This document shows, in pieces, positions 39,417 through 51,850 of a stretch of 64,000 nucleotides of DNA. Made by a program: the position numbers and the translations under genes. The notes under the pieces are model-generated. The model was not told the origin of the DNA and made no database searches. It was given only the letters and a program-made list of their open reading frames with translations. The stretch is taken from positions 46,907,450 to 46,971,449 of the forward strand of contig OX359250.1 of NCBI GenBank assembly GCA_947179485.1. Direction: 5' to 3'. Each line of letters begins with the position of its first letter. Position 1 is the first letter of the stretch. Origin of the DNA: Allacma fusca. Its lineage: Eukaryota; Arthropoda; Collembola; Symphypleona; Sminthuridae.

Positions 39417-39612
39417 GTCAAGTCCACATTTATCAGCGCAGAGAGCTCTGTTGGATGGCTCCCCGGAAATCCCGGAAAATTTCCTGCAAATGAGCTATCA
39501 AAATAATATTCAAAAAAACTTTTCCTTGTGGCCAACACTTTTTAATGCCGACAATCCTCAAAAACTCTTGACTTTGCTTCACGTTCCTGAGGATTGTGAC
39601 TTCAATTTTTGA
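39417..39612 (+). CDS. Candidate 3'-terminal coding exon, unrecognised
   Basis: A strong pyrimidine tract and acceptor (ctctttgttcttacag) lead into a 64-codon frame closed by TGA. It begins SSPHLSAQRALLDGSPEIPE, continues FLQMSYQNNIQKNFSLWPTL and ends LLHVPEDCDFNF. The composition is protein-like, and the frame stays open upstream of the acceptor only for a less convincing stretch. No upstream partner exon and no AATAAA nearby were identified. It could be the end of an undetected plus-strand gene or a transposon remnant. Confidence 0.25.
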
Positions 39613-42600
39613 CCTAGGTCAATGAAGCAAAATTTGAAAAATCTAGAAAACAATTTACTTTAAAATGGGTGAATCGCATATTTTACTTTGTTGTCCTTTG
39701 TATGGGCTAGGGGGAGGGGGAAGAAGAATGAAATGGAACAAGAAAAGAGTTTTTCCCTTTTTTCAGGCTTCAACGCTCTCAATGTCAATTTTTAGCTCAC
39801 ATATCCGTAATGTAACTATAGTCAAACTGATTTTGCGATACAGCGATACTCTCAACAAAGCGATAATAATCGTCTCAAATATCACCAGCCAGATGTGTGA
39901 TATTTGAGATAATATCTCATCGCCATTGCCATCTCTAGTTTCTCCACACAGTGCGATGTCATTTACTCTGTCCTTTTCCAACATTTGTAGATTGTCGCAA
40001 TTGGCCCCTTTGTGACTTGAGTAGGTTGATTCAAATCACCAATGTGGAGATTTACAATCAGTACGAGCTGAAGAGTATAACTGTGCAGTGCTCCAAATTG
40101 GACTGTAAATTATGGAAATGAAATAGATTTGTGTCAACTCACTTCCTGAATTATCTGAAGTTAGAGGACATTATATGTAGATACTTATCTGTATGCATGT
40201 ACTAAATACGTATGTAAAATAATTATTACGTGTGTAGATTTATCTTTGTAAACGAGGTGACTTCCCTGGAAAAAATTCTCTACTACAGTTAAACTGTGGG
40301 ACATTCACAGGTCACGTTTAAAAATGTATGTATAATTCTTCTGCGCCAGCATGTATCCATTTCTTGATTCTTGTCGGATTGATTTTTGATAGATATTTTG
40401 CAGATTGCATGGTGAAGAGTAACCAAGGGAGATAGGCCTTACGTCTATGTTTATATATAAATAAATCTTTGAAACTCAACGATCCCCCTGAATGATTTGA
40501 GAATAAATCCATTTATTAAGTTATAACTTGGGAAGTATGACGGAAGTAAGCATAAGCATAATGATTTTATCTTAAATACAAAAATACTTGGAGATTCTTT
40601 TTGAAAGCTCAGTACTACTGTATAGTTCCTACTTGTGAAATGATCACCAGACACAAATGGTAAACATTACAACTTTTAAGAACGTATTAAGTACAGAGCT
40701 AAGTATGGAGAAGCTACTTAAGACTGGGCCAGAGCGTATGGAAATGGAAAGCCTGTATCTAGCGAGTCCTGTCACCTTTTAGGCTACAGTCATACAGGGA
40801 AGATTCAGCAGCAACAACTTATTTATAAGCCGATCAAGAGAAATAAGCTGGGCGATTTCCTCCAATCCCAAGAAGGAGGCTTCTTCCTCTGAAAATGCTT
40901 TTATTGTCAATTATAGGGAACTTATACCAATATTTGTAAATAAGAACCTTAAATGTTTAGATGCTCACTCACAATCACATTTTCCAGTACTCTCTTTACT
41001 ACTCTCTAGGATCTCTATAGGGCCTTACATTAATAATTTTTATCTTGTCATAATTTGTAAAAGCATGCGCTCACATGTAGAAAAAAAATTAATCCATGAA
41101 ACATAGTCTGCTAGGACTGACTGCGAGGGATTCTTCTTAAATTATGAATGAACTACTTTACATTCTACTGAGTCAGTAGCCCTGGTAGAGTTTCGACTTA
41201 GAACACAGACTTTGAGTAATTGAAGTGAATAATTTTAGGGGTGATTAACATAAGTACAGGAACATGAAATAAGATCAGTATTATCTACATATAATTAATT
41301 GCATTATGTAAGCATGGGCAGTGATCTTCACAGGGCTAGCTCCAGAACACGTGTCTTGAGGTTGTGCAATTCCAACATATTTTAGGAAATCTCTTTGCAT
41401 GTACATATTAACCATGAGTCCATGAAATCCTAAAAAATAAGATATTTGAGGAAATACTTAGGCATGCATGAGTATATGCATCTATGTAAATAAAATGATT
41501 GGATCATGTGTAATTTGACGGGGTTGGCGTGGAAATCCTCTGACCAAGGGACCTACAATGTTCGTACAACTTGCTCAATGTAAATCAAAGTAAAATTTTG
41601 TCAAGGTGTAGGATGGCTGTTGAGTTGATGTAATTACATATAGAATATGGACATAAGGACGGACCCGAAGGATTTCTACGTATTCATTCTGTACTGGGAA
41701 GAAGTAATGCCATCAGTTCCTTACTATCTGTATTTTATCCCCATAGAAAATACACATTGAGGATGCATACATACATATATGCCCGGCTTCCCCATGTTTT
41801 ATTGAGGGACCATATACCATGGAATAACTACGTCAATGTCATGACTCATGAATTAGTATTTGTGTGAAGAAGAGCGCGAGAGATGTGGATGAGGTAGGGA
41901 GGAAATCGTGGAAAGTAGCTACGCACAAAGAATTTAAGCTTCCTCTGACAGATTTCAAGAGTAAACTTGCATTATGAGTTGTGGATGTTGACAGCACTTG
42001 TAAAAAAGGGGGAAAAACTCGGGACGCTATCTAAGAAAAGGATGAGAGGTTGTGAAGTAGAAAGAATTGAGAGAATGAGGGAAGTTGGTCCTATGTAGAT
42101 ATGTATATACTGAGGAATTATTGTGGACAGGACTCAAGTTTTATCTGGTCATATAGGAAATAGGGAGAAAAAGGGAAGGTACAAAAGGGTTAAAGTAGCA
42201 AAGAGTAGGGTATTAGTATTTCGCATTTTTACTATTTAGTCCTCCCTGCTTAAGGTTGTATAGTCCCTCCGTGGACGTGAGGACTTGAGCATATTCATGT
42301 GTCCAAAAGTAAGTACTAATTTCGTATGTACTTGTTAGCATGCACTCAGGGACTGCGCTCTTCATAGAGCGTATAATTATTACAGTATGTGCGTGATGCC
42401 TCATGTATGAGTATCTACCTTACCTGTATTTTGTTGGGACAAGGAGTCTCATAGTATTGTTCGTTCCAAGCATTCCATAATAATTCTTCACTTTTAGTGA
42501 AGCGGGGAGAAAAGGAAAGTTACGTAAATACTGTTTCGCAGCTCGCAAGTCGCACACTGCTCCTTTCGGGCTGGACAATGGGCCGAGTGTTATAAATGGG

Positions 42601-44618
42601 ATTGTGCTTCGGAAGAAAAGATGGATTAACAAGAGCGCATTTGAGGGAATGAGTGTACCGAGAGGAAGGAATAAGACTTGCTCTCCAAAAAAGCAATCAC
42701 AACTTGGCGAGAACAAGTAATCACTCTACAGACTCTGGTTAATGTTAAAGCCACGAGCTGTGTGTGTGTGAATCCCTGTAACTCCTTTTCCACTTCGCCG
42801 CCGACTACCTCCAAGGCATCCTCTCAATTCATCTCCCTCCTCCCAGGATCGTGTTAATAGATTCAATAAGAAGGGTGGAAAAGTTGGATTTTCCTAGGAA
42901 TGCGAATACTTTGGCTACGGAGGTATAGGGAAGGAGTCGGATTGGGAAGAATTGGATGACGGAAGGTTTTGCTACTGAAGCCACACGACACCCAACACTT
43001 CACCAAGTCTTATTCCACCAGAGCAACCCTCTAATTGTAAGAGTCTTCAATGACACCACTTCCTTCCACTCCACCACCCATCAGTCTTTTTTTCCTTCCG
43101 TCCATACAGCTCACATACCGCATATACAGATCATAGTCATCCGGGCTCAAAGGATTCCCAAGTCCGAAATTAATTTCAATCAGTAATTATGAGCATATCG
43201 ATGGGGGCAGAAGCTCATTAAACAGGGCTCGCATCTTATAATATCTATGCGAGTCAATAGATTTTTTTTCCAATTCCAATCCCCCGTTCTTTCACTACTA
43301 CTTCTCTAAACAATCCGGGATTGGACTCAACTTTAAAAAAATAACTATCCAAAAGAAAGTATAATGAAGGAGCGGATGGAACATTCCAATGAATTTTCAC
43401 TCCAACTCACAGCTCTCTCGTATACGCTTTCCATATCCCCGTAGTGTATAATCCCCTTTCAACATCCTAATCCACGGAACGGGAAGGATTGCTTTTAAAT
43501 TAGGCTCCACAGTTTGTAGTCTCCATATATTTTGTTTCCCTCCGGAAATTAATATTTTTTGAAGTTATTCTCATAAATCTAGTTCTAGAAAAGTGAATCA
43601 AGGGTAATGATGGAGCTCACATTTTGTCAACATGCTCTTTGGCATTTCTTGACTTTCAGAGAAGAGGCAAGTTTCAAGGGAAAAATGCTATTTGGAAATG
43701 TATGAATATATCATGACAGTGGGATAATTACGGTATGACTGTGGGAAATACTCTGAGGAGGAAATATGTAATAAACAGAATTGAAGGTCCTCCAGGTATC
43801 GACGAAAGTTTGAAAACAGGTGGATAAGGGTACTTGACCACTTGACTCACTTCCTTCAACATCTTCCCCTTGCTAAAATGTTTGGGATGGACCAGACAGA
43901 AGAGTTTAATAGACTTTGAGACCCATGATTTCCTTGATGGAGTATTGAGGAATGGAAATAAATCTTGAGTAAGTCCTTGCCTCATGCCCAAATGTCACTA
44001 AAATTTGATGGGGTTGTGTATTAGCCATGAGGGAAAAAGGTAGGGAAAAGTTGTTGCGTTTGAAGAAGGAGGATTTTATCCGCTCTTGTTGGAATGGATG
44101 AGAAAGGAATTGTTGACGATATGGCTTTGTTCATGACTCGTCTCGCATCACGTTTCCCTTTTTACTTGAATAAAAAGGAGGAAGGATTCAATAAAGGCGC
44201 GTATCCGAAACGTGGTATTTTTTTTTGTGGATACTGGAAATGCGTAATCCGCACACGAGATGAAAAGATACTGGCCATTTGAATGATGAGCGTGAGGTGT
44301 CGTCCGCAGAACTGAAATCAGAGTCAGAAGTGAGTTGGTTGGAATTGGAAGGTGGAACTCGTGCGAGTGGTCGTAACTCATACGATTTTCCTCGCACGCA
44401 TTCACTTTGCTGGAATTAGCTGAGTCAAAACGGATTTTTGTCTCGTGTCTCACCCTAAAACTCTGTTGGAGATTCATTTTTTCTAAATTTATGATTATCC
44501 TACTCCCGCTGTATGGAAAGGCCTCAGCCTCAAAAGCATTTCACTCACGCTTTTCACGAAGCTTGACCGACAAGAAAAAATTGCTCCTTGTCTGTTCTGT
44601 ATGTGTGGAGTGTCCTCC

Positions 44619-44663
44619 GTCTCTCTCTCTCTCTGTCTCTCTCTCTCTCTGTCTCTCTCTCTA
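44619..44663. repeat. (CT)n microsatellite with GT breaks
   Basis: Three blocks of CT units are separated by single GT steps. Confidence 0.85.
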
Positions 44664-44955
44664 TATGCTAATGCTTCCTTTATTCTGGTTCAGAGAGACA
44701 TTTTCAATGCAGACGACAGTACCATTCCCATCTATCTTATTACCCTTTTCAGTGACAAAAGGCCCAACTTTTTCAAGTCTCCAACTTTTCACTTTACAAC
44801 CCTCATTTCAATTATTATGATTATTATTATTATTATTGCAGTAAAACTTACTTAGTCTACTCGTTGCTACAGGACTGTCGAGAGGTGAGGTTGTGCTCAT
44901 CTGAGCTCCCTTATCTTTTGGCAGATCTGCATAAAAACTTTGAGACACATAATTC

Positions 44956-45056
44956 TTTTTTTTTTTGTCTCCACCACCCGAGTCTCTCTGCTTGGAGAGT
45001 TGTGATCCCTGCTGTCAAGTGTCTACCGGGCGAGCGTCTTGCACCATAACGCTACC
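44956..45056 (-). mobile_element. tRNA-derived SINE (or tRNA pseudogene with A-tail)
   Basis: Read on the minus strand, GGTAGCGTTATGGTGCAAGA starts a tRNA-like head. TAGCGTTATGG (45054-45044) is a good RNA polymerase III A box. GGATCACAAC (45008-44999) matches the B-box consensus GGWTCRANNC in all but one base, about 36 bp downstream. Between them GACGCTCGCCCGGTAGAC resembles a tRNA anticodon arm. The unit ends in eleven A residues. A functional tRNA is unlikely because the acceptor stem does not close. Confidence 0.5.
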
Positions 45057-47149
45057 TTGTGCTGTTAGTGATTTGTCACCACCGAATCAGCACTTGATTC
45101 CCGGGTAGTTTGCACCCATAGGCTTTTGTGACATTTTGATTTAGCAGTGATTACCACGAATCCACGTCATTGCCTTGAGGTATTGACTTGGGGGTGAGTG
45201 TCCCAATATCTGGCACATTCCTCAGGTTCTGCATAAAGTGCAGAGGCTCACCTGCATTTTACTCTTGGTAGAATAGCAGCCGGAGCCCCTGAAATAACTT
45301 GAGTAGATTGCATATCTTAGTGAAGCAGTTGCCCAAATAGCAACTTAGGGATACGAAATCGGATAAGCAAATTCAGGAAAGTGGACATCCCATGCTCACT
45401 CTTCCAATGCTATTCGTAAATTAACATGTTCGACAGGGTAATCTGCAATGGGCCCACTGATGGCCTGAGCAGTGTCCCATAACTTTGGTTGTGGGACCCC
45501 CTAAAATACATACTTAGTCTACTAAGCTCCTACTAAGCAGACCTCTACTGGTCTCAGTCAACCCAATCATTCCCAGGAGTGCTCCACATGGGTGCAGAAT
45601 CACTGGGCCGAGTCCTGGGTCCAAATTATCAGGACGCTCAGGTTTTAGCACCTGGAGCTGTAATAATTCCTTGAAATAGAACAACCCGACAAAATTTCCA
45701 TCAAATAATGTCCCTGCACCTGGAATATATAAGTACCGGCACCTAAATCTTATTAAACGTAATTACTATATATATGTACGACTTTAAGTTCAATTCAGCT
45801 AGGTTCAGATTTACTCAAGTGTTAGAGACATAAGAATATCATCCCATAATTTAATAGCATTGTTTTCATGTGGACCACGATGCGTTGGTATTATTAGTCA
45901 AATCATAAATAAAACGAATTGGCCATTAGTTAGCATAAGAAATGTGTATCTATTCTCTGTGCAGTAATAAGAAATTGGATGTACAGATACGTGGCTTCTA
46001 TACCTAATAATTATTAGATTTTATCACCTCCTAATAAACTAAAAAACTGTAAAAGTTTCAAATTCTTTTCGAAAAGGTGAAATAGGAAGTTATTTGAGAA
46101 TTGTTGAATAGAGTGGACGTGGAAGCTCTTGAAGTGGACCCTTAATAAAACAGCTAAATTTTACCATTACATATATGTACACACGATCGGATTCTCTAAC
46201 AAGGACAAATACTAACATTTTGCTCAACACAAATTCGGTGGAATTTCTTTTGTATGTCTACCTCTTCCTGACCTGTACCTTGAGTGTTTTTTGAGGGGAC
46301 CCAATTTCATAATTACTCCCTGTGTTTATACCTATGTATCTATGTACATATATATGTATAATTACTTATGTAGGTAAAGCATTATGAGTAGAAGTTATTT
46401 ATTTACCTCTGCTCACAAGTCTCATGTACAAATTATATTCGTATCAGTTTCCCTTTTTGGTCTTTTCCATGCATGGGTGCGTTAAACAAAACGGAGGGGA
46501 AAATATGCAATATGGAATTATTTTGGGGGTTTGTGTAATGTAATAATAATTAAACTATGTAGAGCAAAAGTTTATAAAGGGAAAGTTTGAAGGAGTACCG
46601 AGAGGACGGGTCTGTTAAAGTATTGAAGGGAAAAATATGAAGATAATAAAATGTGCTTGCAGTATTTAGTTGGTGGATGCCTTCTCCAGGAATTCGGCTA
46701 TTTAATTCCATTGGCTTTTTGTGAGGACTACTGGAGCTTGTTTTCAAGCTCAAATTCCCTCTATTTATAATTATTATTATTCTCGTCATGATTTTTAACG
46801 GGGCTATTCAATTTCTTCCAGCCGTTCTCCATTTAAATCTTGACAGGCACAATTCTATGTTGTATGTTTCCAGTTCCTATTAAAAATTAAAATTACACAA
46901 TCATTCACGACGACCACACTCCCGGAGGTTATTAGAGGGGAATCCAGATTGCTATAGGCTATCATGGACTATTACATGAATTTTGCAAAGCCTGTTACAG
47001 CTTTTAATTAACTTACCCACCTCAAAACTTTTGCTTGGAATTAATTTTCTTTTTGGTCCATTTGGCTGGTCTAGCATGCATTTGTGAAACCAAAAGGGAA
47101 CGCATTTTGGGAGCGAATCTTCTCAGCCCTAATTTGTAGTAAACTTGGA
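45057..47149. other. No gene seen; GC-richer block 45060-45720
   Basis: 45060-45720 is clearly richer in G+C than its surroundings and stop-rich in every frame, which suggests an old unidentified insert. 45721-47149 is ordinary AT-rich sequence. Confidence 0.3.
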
Positions 47150-47380
47150 CTTCAATACTAATGAATATCGAATTTCAAAAACACTTAATTCAGGATTATT
47201 TTGATTTTTTCGAATCTGCAATAACTTTAGACTGGAATGAAGATTTCATAAGACAGTAATATAATATTTGCTCTGCAATCAAAATTTAAATTTCCGGCGA
47301 GGTATTCAAAAATGTGACAGTTTTGATAATTATTTCCACAACGTTGGGGCTAGAGAGGGAAACGAGCATGTGTGCTTGTA
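47150..47380 (+). repeat. Fragment related to the 11000-12121 element
   Basis: CAGGATTATTTTGATTTTTT, CTGCAATAACTTTAGACTGG and GGGGCTAGAG occur in the same order and spacing as the corresponding words at about 11390-11620. No terminal repeats are present. Confidence 0.4.
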
Positions 47381-47896
47381 ATTTCCCAAGTAGAATTTAT
47401 AAAACTAGAAATGACTAGCGTAAACAGCTTGCTTCAAATTGTGTGGGCTTCAAAATTAGATTACAAACGGATCACTGCACAGTGCTGTAAGTCCGGCTAA
47501 CAGGCATGAGACTCTACGTCTCCCGTAGTTGTGTATTGTGTAATTTGTGTATGTATGTACATACGATTGGAAGCGGTGCAATGATCTGTTTGATATTATA
47601 TTTAGAATAGAGCATCTCGGGCGGTTAAAATTTACGGGTAAGCCCGCAAAAAGCCCGGCCCGCACGGGTTTCGAGCGGGTACGGGTAAAAATTATTACGT
47701 TTGACGGGTTACGGGCGGGTACGGTCTTTTCATCGCGGTTAAAAAAGACCGTGAAAGCCCGTAAAAGCCCGTTAGAAATTCAATCAGTTGTGAATGCAGG
47801 AGCAGCAGTTGTGAATGCACATAGACTTGAATGACTTGAACAAATTTTAGACGTTTGCAACTTTAGCTTTCAAACAAACTAAGGCTTGGTGTACGA

Positions 47897-47937
47897 TAGA
47901 GCATCACCCCGTGGGATATTTTAGGCCCGTGCCCGTC
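47897..47937 (+). mobile_element. 41-bp solo end of the same family inside element D
   Basis: TAGAGCATCACCCCGTGGGA and what follows equals the right terminus of element D (48430 leftward, minus strand) for about 38 bp. It is bordered on both sides by TGTACGA (47890-47896 and 47938-47944), as if a minimal end had been inserted with its own target duplication. Confidence 0.55.
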
Positions 47938-47947
47938 TGTACGACTG

Positions 47948-48013
47948 TTACTAAATAACAAAAGCAGGTATGCAAGAAAAGTTTTCTTGCATACCTGCCT
48001 TTATATTTAGTAA
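47948..48013. repeat. Perfect hairpin inside element D
   Basis: GCAGGTATGCAAGAAAA (47964-47980) and its exact inverse complement (47982-47998) are separated by a single G. After a short mismatched zone the pairing resumes with TTACTAAATA (47948-47957) and TATTTAGTAA (48004-48013). The arms total about 27 paired bases. Confidence 0.85.
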
Positions 48014-48438
48014 GTTTCATTTCGCTCTTCATTACTGTGGAAAATTCCATTTAGTCTAGAAGATGAATCCTGCTTGTAGTTCATGTATTTGTAATAAGAA
48101 TCCAGAAGTTAACATTGTAATAAATTCAAGAACGCCACCAGAAGTGCTTACCAAAGCCGAAATAGCAGCATAAGCTTTTGTATTGCCTTCATAATAAACA
48201 AGGTAGTTTAACGACTGTATGTAACGGTCAAGAACACCAATATTTTAAAATACAGTTTTTCTGTATTTAAGATGTATGGTATTTGCGGGCGGGCTACGGG
48301 CTTTTTTTAATTTTGCGGGCCGGGCCGGGCTTTTTCTATAAACATTAATTTCGGGCCGGGCGGGTACGGGTAAAACGATAAGAGCCACGGGCGGGCACGG
48401 GCCTAAAATATCCCACGGGGTGATGCTCTAATTTAGAA

Positions 48439-49552
48439 GCCTACGAAATTGGCTATAAAGTTGTGTCAATGCATATTTTTTAAAATTTTATTTCGAAAAA
48501 AGTGGAATAAAAGTAACCTCGAAAAAATCCCGACTTTGCTTGGGGTTCGTCTGACCAACAAGGCATAGGTTAATTTTTTTCCTTGGAAAAATCGACAAGA
48601 AAATTTTCTTAAATAGGGAAATGGAAAAAAATACGCCTGCTTATACGAGGTACAGAAATGTTGGATTACACCCTATATCATTATTATATAAACATACTTA
48701 CATATATATTAATTATTATTAATGAATTATTAATATATTATAACTGACATTTAATATGTAATCCATCACAGCGCATTCGGAACAACTATGGATGAGGTAG
48801 TTAATAAATGCTAACAAATGACACCAGACATTTTGTTACTAAACTCACGTTTAAATAATTTGAGGTTATATTTGAAATTAGGGAGAACTCGTCCTTTGTA
48901 AGGTCGCGCTAATTAAATACTTTCTTTCATTCCCCTTAAAAATTTCTTGCGCAGTAAAAATTGCAGAAATAATTGTAAATCCACGGAATGCATATGTCGA
49001 GAATATTCAGTTGTGCCTAGATTTGATTCCAGGACATTTTGGGAATGCTTCCTTATATAGCTGTTTTTTATTTTACAAATTAATTTCGTCATGAAATATA
49101 AGTAGTAGGTAGTCTAATCTGTCGGTTAGGCTAATTGCAAATGGAGTTTCTATGGTTAAGTCAACTATTAGGTTTGTATGTTTATTGTATAATTATTTAT
49201 ATTGTAGCTAGGATTAATATGGTACAGATAAGCCTCAGTCAGATTTTTAAGGTGCTTAACTAGCCTAGTAAGACATAGTTGGTATTTACATATCTATATT
49301 ATACTACCTTGAAAAGATGAAAATGTTTTATTACACCCTGAACTTGACTTTTCGGTCGTTCCATGTGATAATGCAATTTGGAATCTAGGAAAGATGTGCC
49401 TAGCATGCAGATCCATTTACTTACAAAATAATCAAATTTTAGTCCCTATATTAACCTCTAGAAAAACAGCTTTCCTTTTTGAAAGGAAGATACCCAGTTA
49501 GTTTCAATTTTATTTGTAATGATTGCTTTACTTGAAATAATTGTCTTAAATG
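48439..49552. other. AT-rich spacer, no gene seen
   Basis: Stop-rich in all frames and marked by a palindromic TATTAATTATTATTAATGAA zone near 48700. No repeat family or motif recognised. Confidence 0.4.
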
Positions 49553-49560
49553 GCATTAAG

Positions 49561-50435
49561 CAAAGGTGTCCTCCGCCTATCCTACATAATAGGCCTATTT
49601 GTAGGCTATTTATAGGGTGCGAGGTTTTTATTAAAGAGGCTTGTAGGCAAAATAGGGTGCCAGAATATACGCTTAAAGCCTAGCCTACAAAATAGATAGG
49701 CTCAGGCATCGTAGAATTATAGGCAGACATGTATTGATACACTTCATTTTCATTTAATGGTATATGGAACGGGCAAAATAAAAATTAAAGAATAATCCGC
49801 AACTGGTACTTGCAGAAATGCAGATTGTATGTTTCATGGTGCGGATCGAGCATGAAAAGTTCGTGCTATCTTTGCGTTTGAACACAATTCAATTTTAAAC
49901 ACCATTTACTGAGATATGTTGTCAGTCAGCTAATAGATTTCTGTTGTCATAATTGTCCTATTGTTCAGCTGACTTTGGAAATGGTTCTTGCGGTATTTAA
50001 TTTGTGAAATCTTAAGTATGACATCCCTTTTGACCAACGTTGTAAAGTTTGGGGACTATTTCCGGCGCAATCAAAGGCGAGATCGACATTGTTTTGCTCG
50101 TAGGGACTTTGGCCAAGGTGACTAAACTCGAACTATTTTATTCCGATTCCATTGACTGGAGATATTGCTTTATTAATTAGAGTAGAATACTCTTAAATAA
50201 TCAGTCAGTAACGAAAAGCATATACATATGTAAAATGTAGGAAGGATGTAGAATTGGTTGATCTAATTTGTCAGTGAAATGTAGGCAAATATGTAGGCTT
50301 GGTGCCCCCCATATAGGAAGGCTGTAGGATAGGCTCACCTACTCGGCGGTTAAAATGTAGGCATATATGTAGGCTCGGTTCAAATTTTATAAATAGGAAG
50401 GATATAGGATAGGCTGCGCCATTTGGACACCTTTG
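49561..50435. mobile_element. Non-autonomous hAT-like element E (TSD GCATTAAG)
   Basis: GCATTAAG is duplicated exactly at 49553-49560 and 50436-50443. The terminal inverted repeat CAAAGGTGTCC is perfect at both ends. Next to each end lies an array of TAGGC, GTAGGC and CCTATCCTA words in both orientations, for example near 49577-49700 and 50280-50415. The 875-bp interior has no open frame of note. The CA-start terminus and 8-bp duplication fit the hAT superfamily. Confidence 0.8.
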
Positions 50436-50443
50436 GCATTAAG

Positions 50444-51329
50444 TATTTGAATAATTAATATTTGTCTTGTACGGATGACCCCGGCACCACCCGAAGGAAG
50501 TTCTGAATAAATCTGATAGCTTAAATAATTTTTATTATCTTTCTCTCCTCTTTTTTTTCTTCTTTCTTTATTACTAGTGTGTAGTATTCAAATGCATGTA
50601 GTTGATTTATTCATGCTTAGACTTAGACTTGAGAGGGATATATTTACTACTGTATTTAACACACGCGAAACCTACTGCCGGATTCTTGAATTTGTAGTTG
50701 TCTAGAATTCCAACGTACGACACTATCTCCCAGTTACTTTATATACTACACCTTCGAAAATCAACTTCCTATAGAACCTCACTAAAGAAGGTCTTGTATT
50801 TTCCCTCTAACCTTCATATAAAAAATCTGCAAATAAAAAGTATACACATATGTATGTAAGTAAGAATTCTTGTAAGACTCGTTCAAATACAACGTTACGT
50901 CGACATGGTTTTTGGGTAATGGGTAGGCAGCAAAACTTCTGACAAAGTTATTGGGTAGATACGGTGCAACGTGCAACTGACTTTGTCTCCCATATTGGCG
51001 AGGTCGGACAAAGTGCAGTGGTAATGTTTTTACAAATTCATAAGTGTTCAAACGTGATTATCATCGTTAATGTGTTTAAGTAAGCAAAATAACAACAGCT
51101 ACCTTAAGTTAATTTGTGATTATTTAAATTTAGGACGCAAATCTTGTACCCTCGACATCTGTTACCTCACAGGGAATCACTATTAAAGAAACGATGCGCG
51201 ATATCATAAATCCAATAAATATTCAAGGTGGTAAAAATAAGCTTTATTTGAACTCGCACACAACTTCTACTTCACGTCAAGAGAGAAGAGATTTCAATGT
51301 TCCGAAATAAGTTTTTACTTTCGAGTTTT
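50444..51329. other. No gene seen
   Basis: AT-rich, no motif recognised. Short minus-strand frames near 50782-51051 have no family features. Confidence 0.35.
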
Positions 51330-51850
51330 GATAGGGATCGGTAGATTTTTAAAACTCGACCCAATTTTTTCGGGTCGAAAAATTGATACCCTAAACCGGC
51401 TCGGAAGCAAACGGTATAAAAAAAAATAGACTCGAACCCGACTCGTTCCCGAAACCTCGAGTTTCTCGAACTCGAACAGAAACACTAACCGCAATGCACT
51501 TGCGGCCAAAAATAACTTGTTTGTTTAAAATAAATGTTTTGACTTTTCTCTCGTCAGTCATATCTTTATCCAGTGGTATTGCTTTCAATTTGGCCCCTCC
51601 GTTGCTTTCTCTGAAATCGGAGTTCATTATAAACGCAAATTTACATACACTATAGTTCTCTAGTACTTTCCGAATAAGATTTTGAATTATTGCCTTTTGT
51701 AAATTATAATTTGAGTAGAAATGGACTTATTCAAACTGAAATGTTTTATACTTTTTCAGCATTCCAAACACGTAAAATTATTATATTTTAAAAGCCCGAA
51801 CAAAAAGTTAAATTACTCGAACCGGACTTTCCGAGCACGTACCTAAATAA
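51330..51850. mobile_element. Probable element remnant F with CTCGAACCCGA words
   Basis: Both flanks of this block (51350-51480 and 51795-51842) carry repeated CTCGA(A)CCCGA, TTCGGGTCG and CGAACCGG words, in the style of the neighbouring hAT-like elements. No matching ends or target duplication could be fixed, so the limits are approximate. Confidence 0.3.

Larger units (their letters stand above)
24915..44955. other. Gene-poor, microsatellite-rich 20-kb stretch
   Basis: No gene could be supported apart from two weak exon candidates noted separately. The stretch carries a dense set of simple repeats and many CATACATATGTAC-type words. Open frames here (for example 28016-28597 and 32047-32505) lack family motifs, and several pass through simple repeats. 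As it lies upstream of the 24.9-kb first exon it may hold regulatory sequence or 5' UTR exons. A donor CAG|gtaagg at 42419 on minus ends an open stretch but its phase does not fit exon 2. Confidence 0.35.
47608..48430. mobile_element. Non-autonomous hAT-like element D (TSD ATTTAGAA)
   Basis: Perfect 8-bp duplications ATTTAGAA sit at 47600-47607 and 48431-48438. Both ends start TAGAGCATC. The right end (minus strand) continues ACCCCGTGGG, while the left end runs into CTCGGGCGG, so one end is rearranged. Both subterminal zones are packed with ACGGGTA, ACGGGC and GCCCG words in both orientations, which makes the element far more GC-rich than its setting. The 8-bp target fits hAT elements. No transposase frame. 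It also holds a 41-bp solo end and a hairpin. Confidence 0.75.

Noticed and set aside
42420..42716. Minus open frame ending at a good donor (CAG|gtaagg), considered as a third first exon
   Set aside because: Its short ATG frame ends in phase 2, which does not fit the phase-1 acceptor of exon 2. At best it is a 5' UTR exon.
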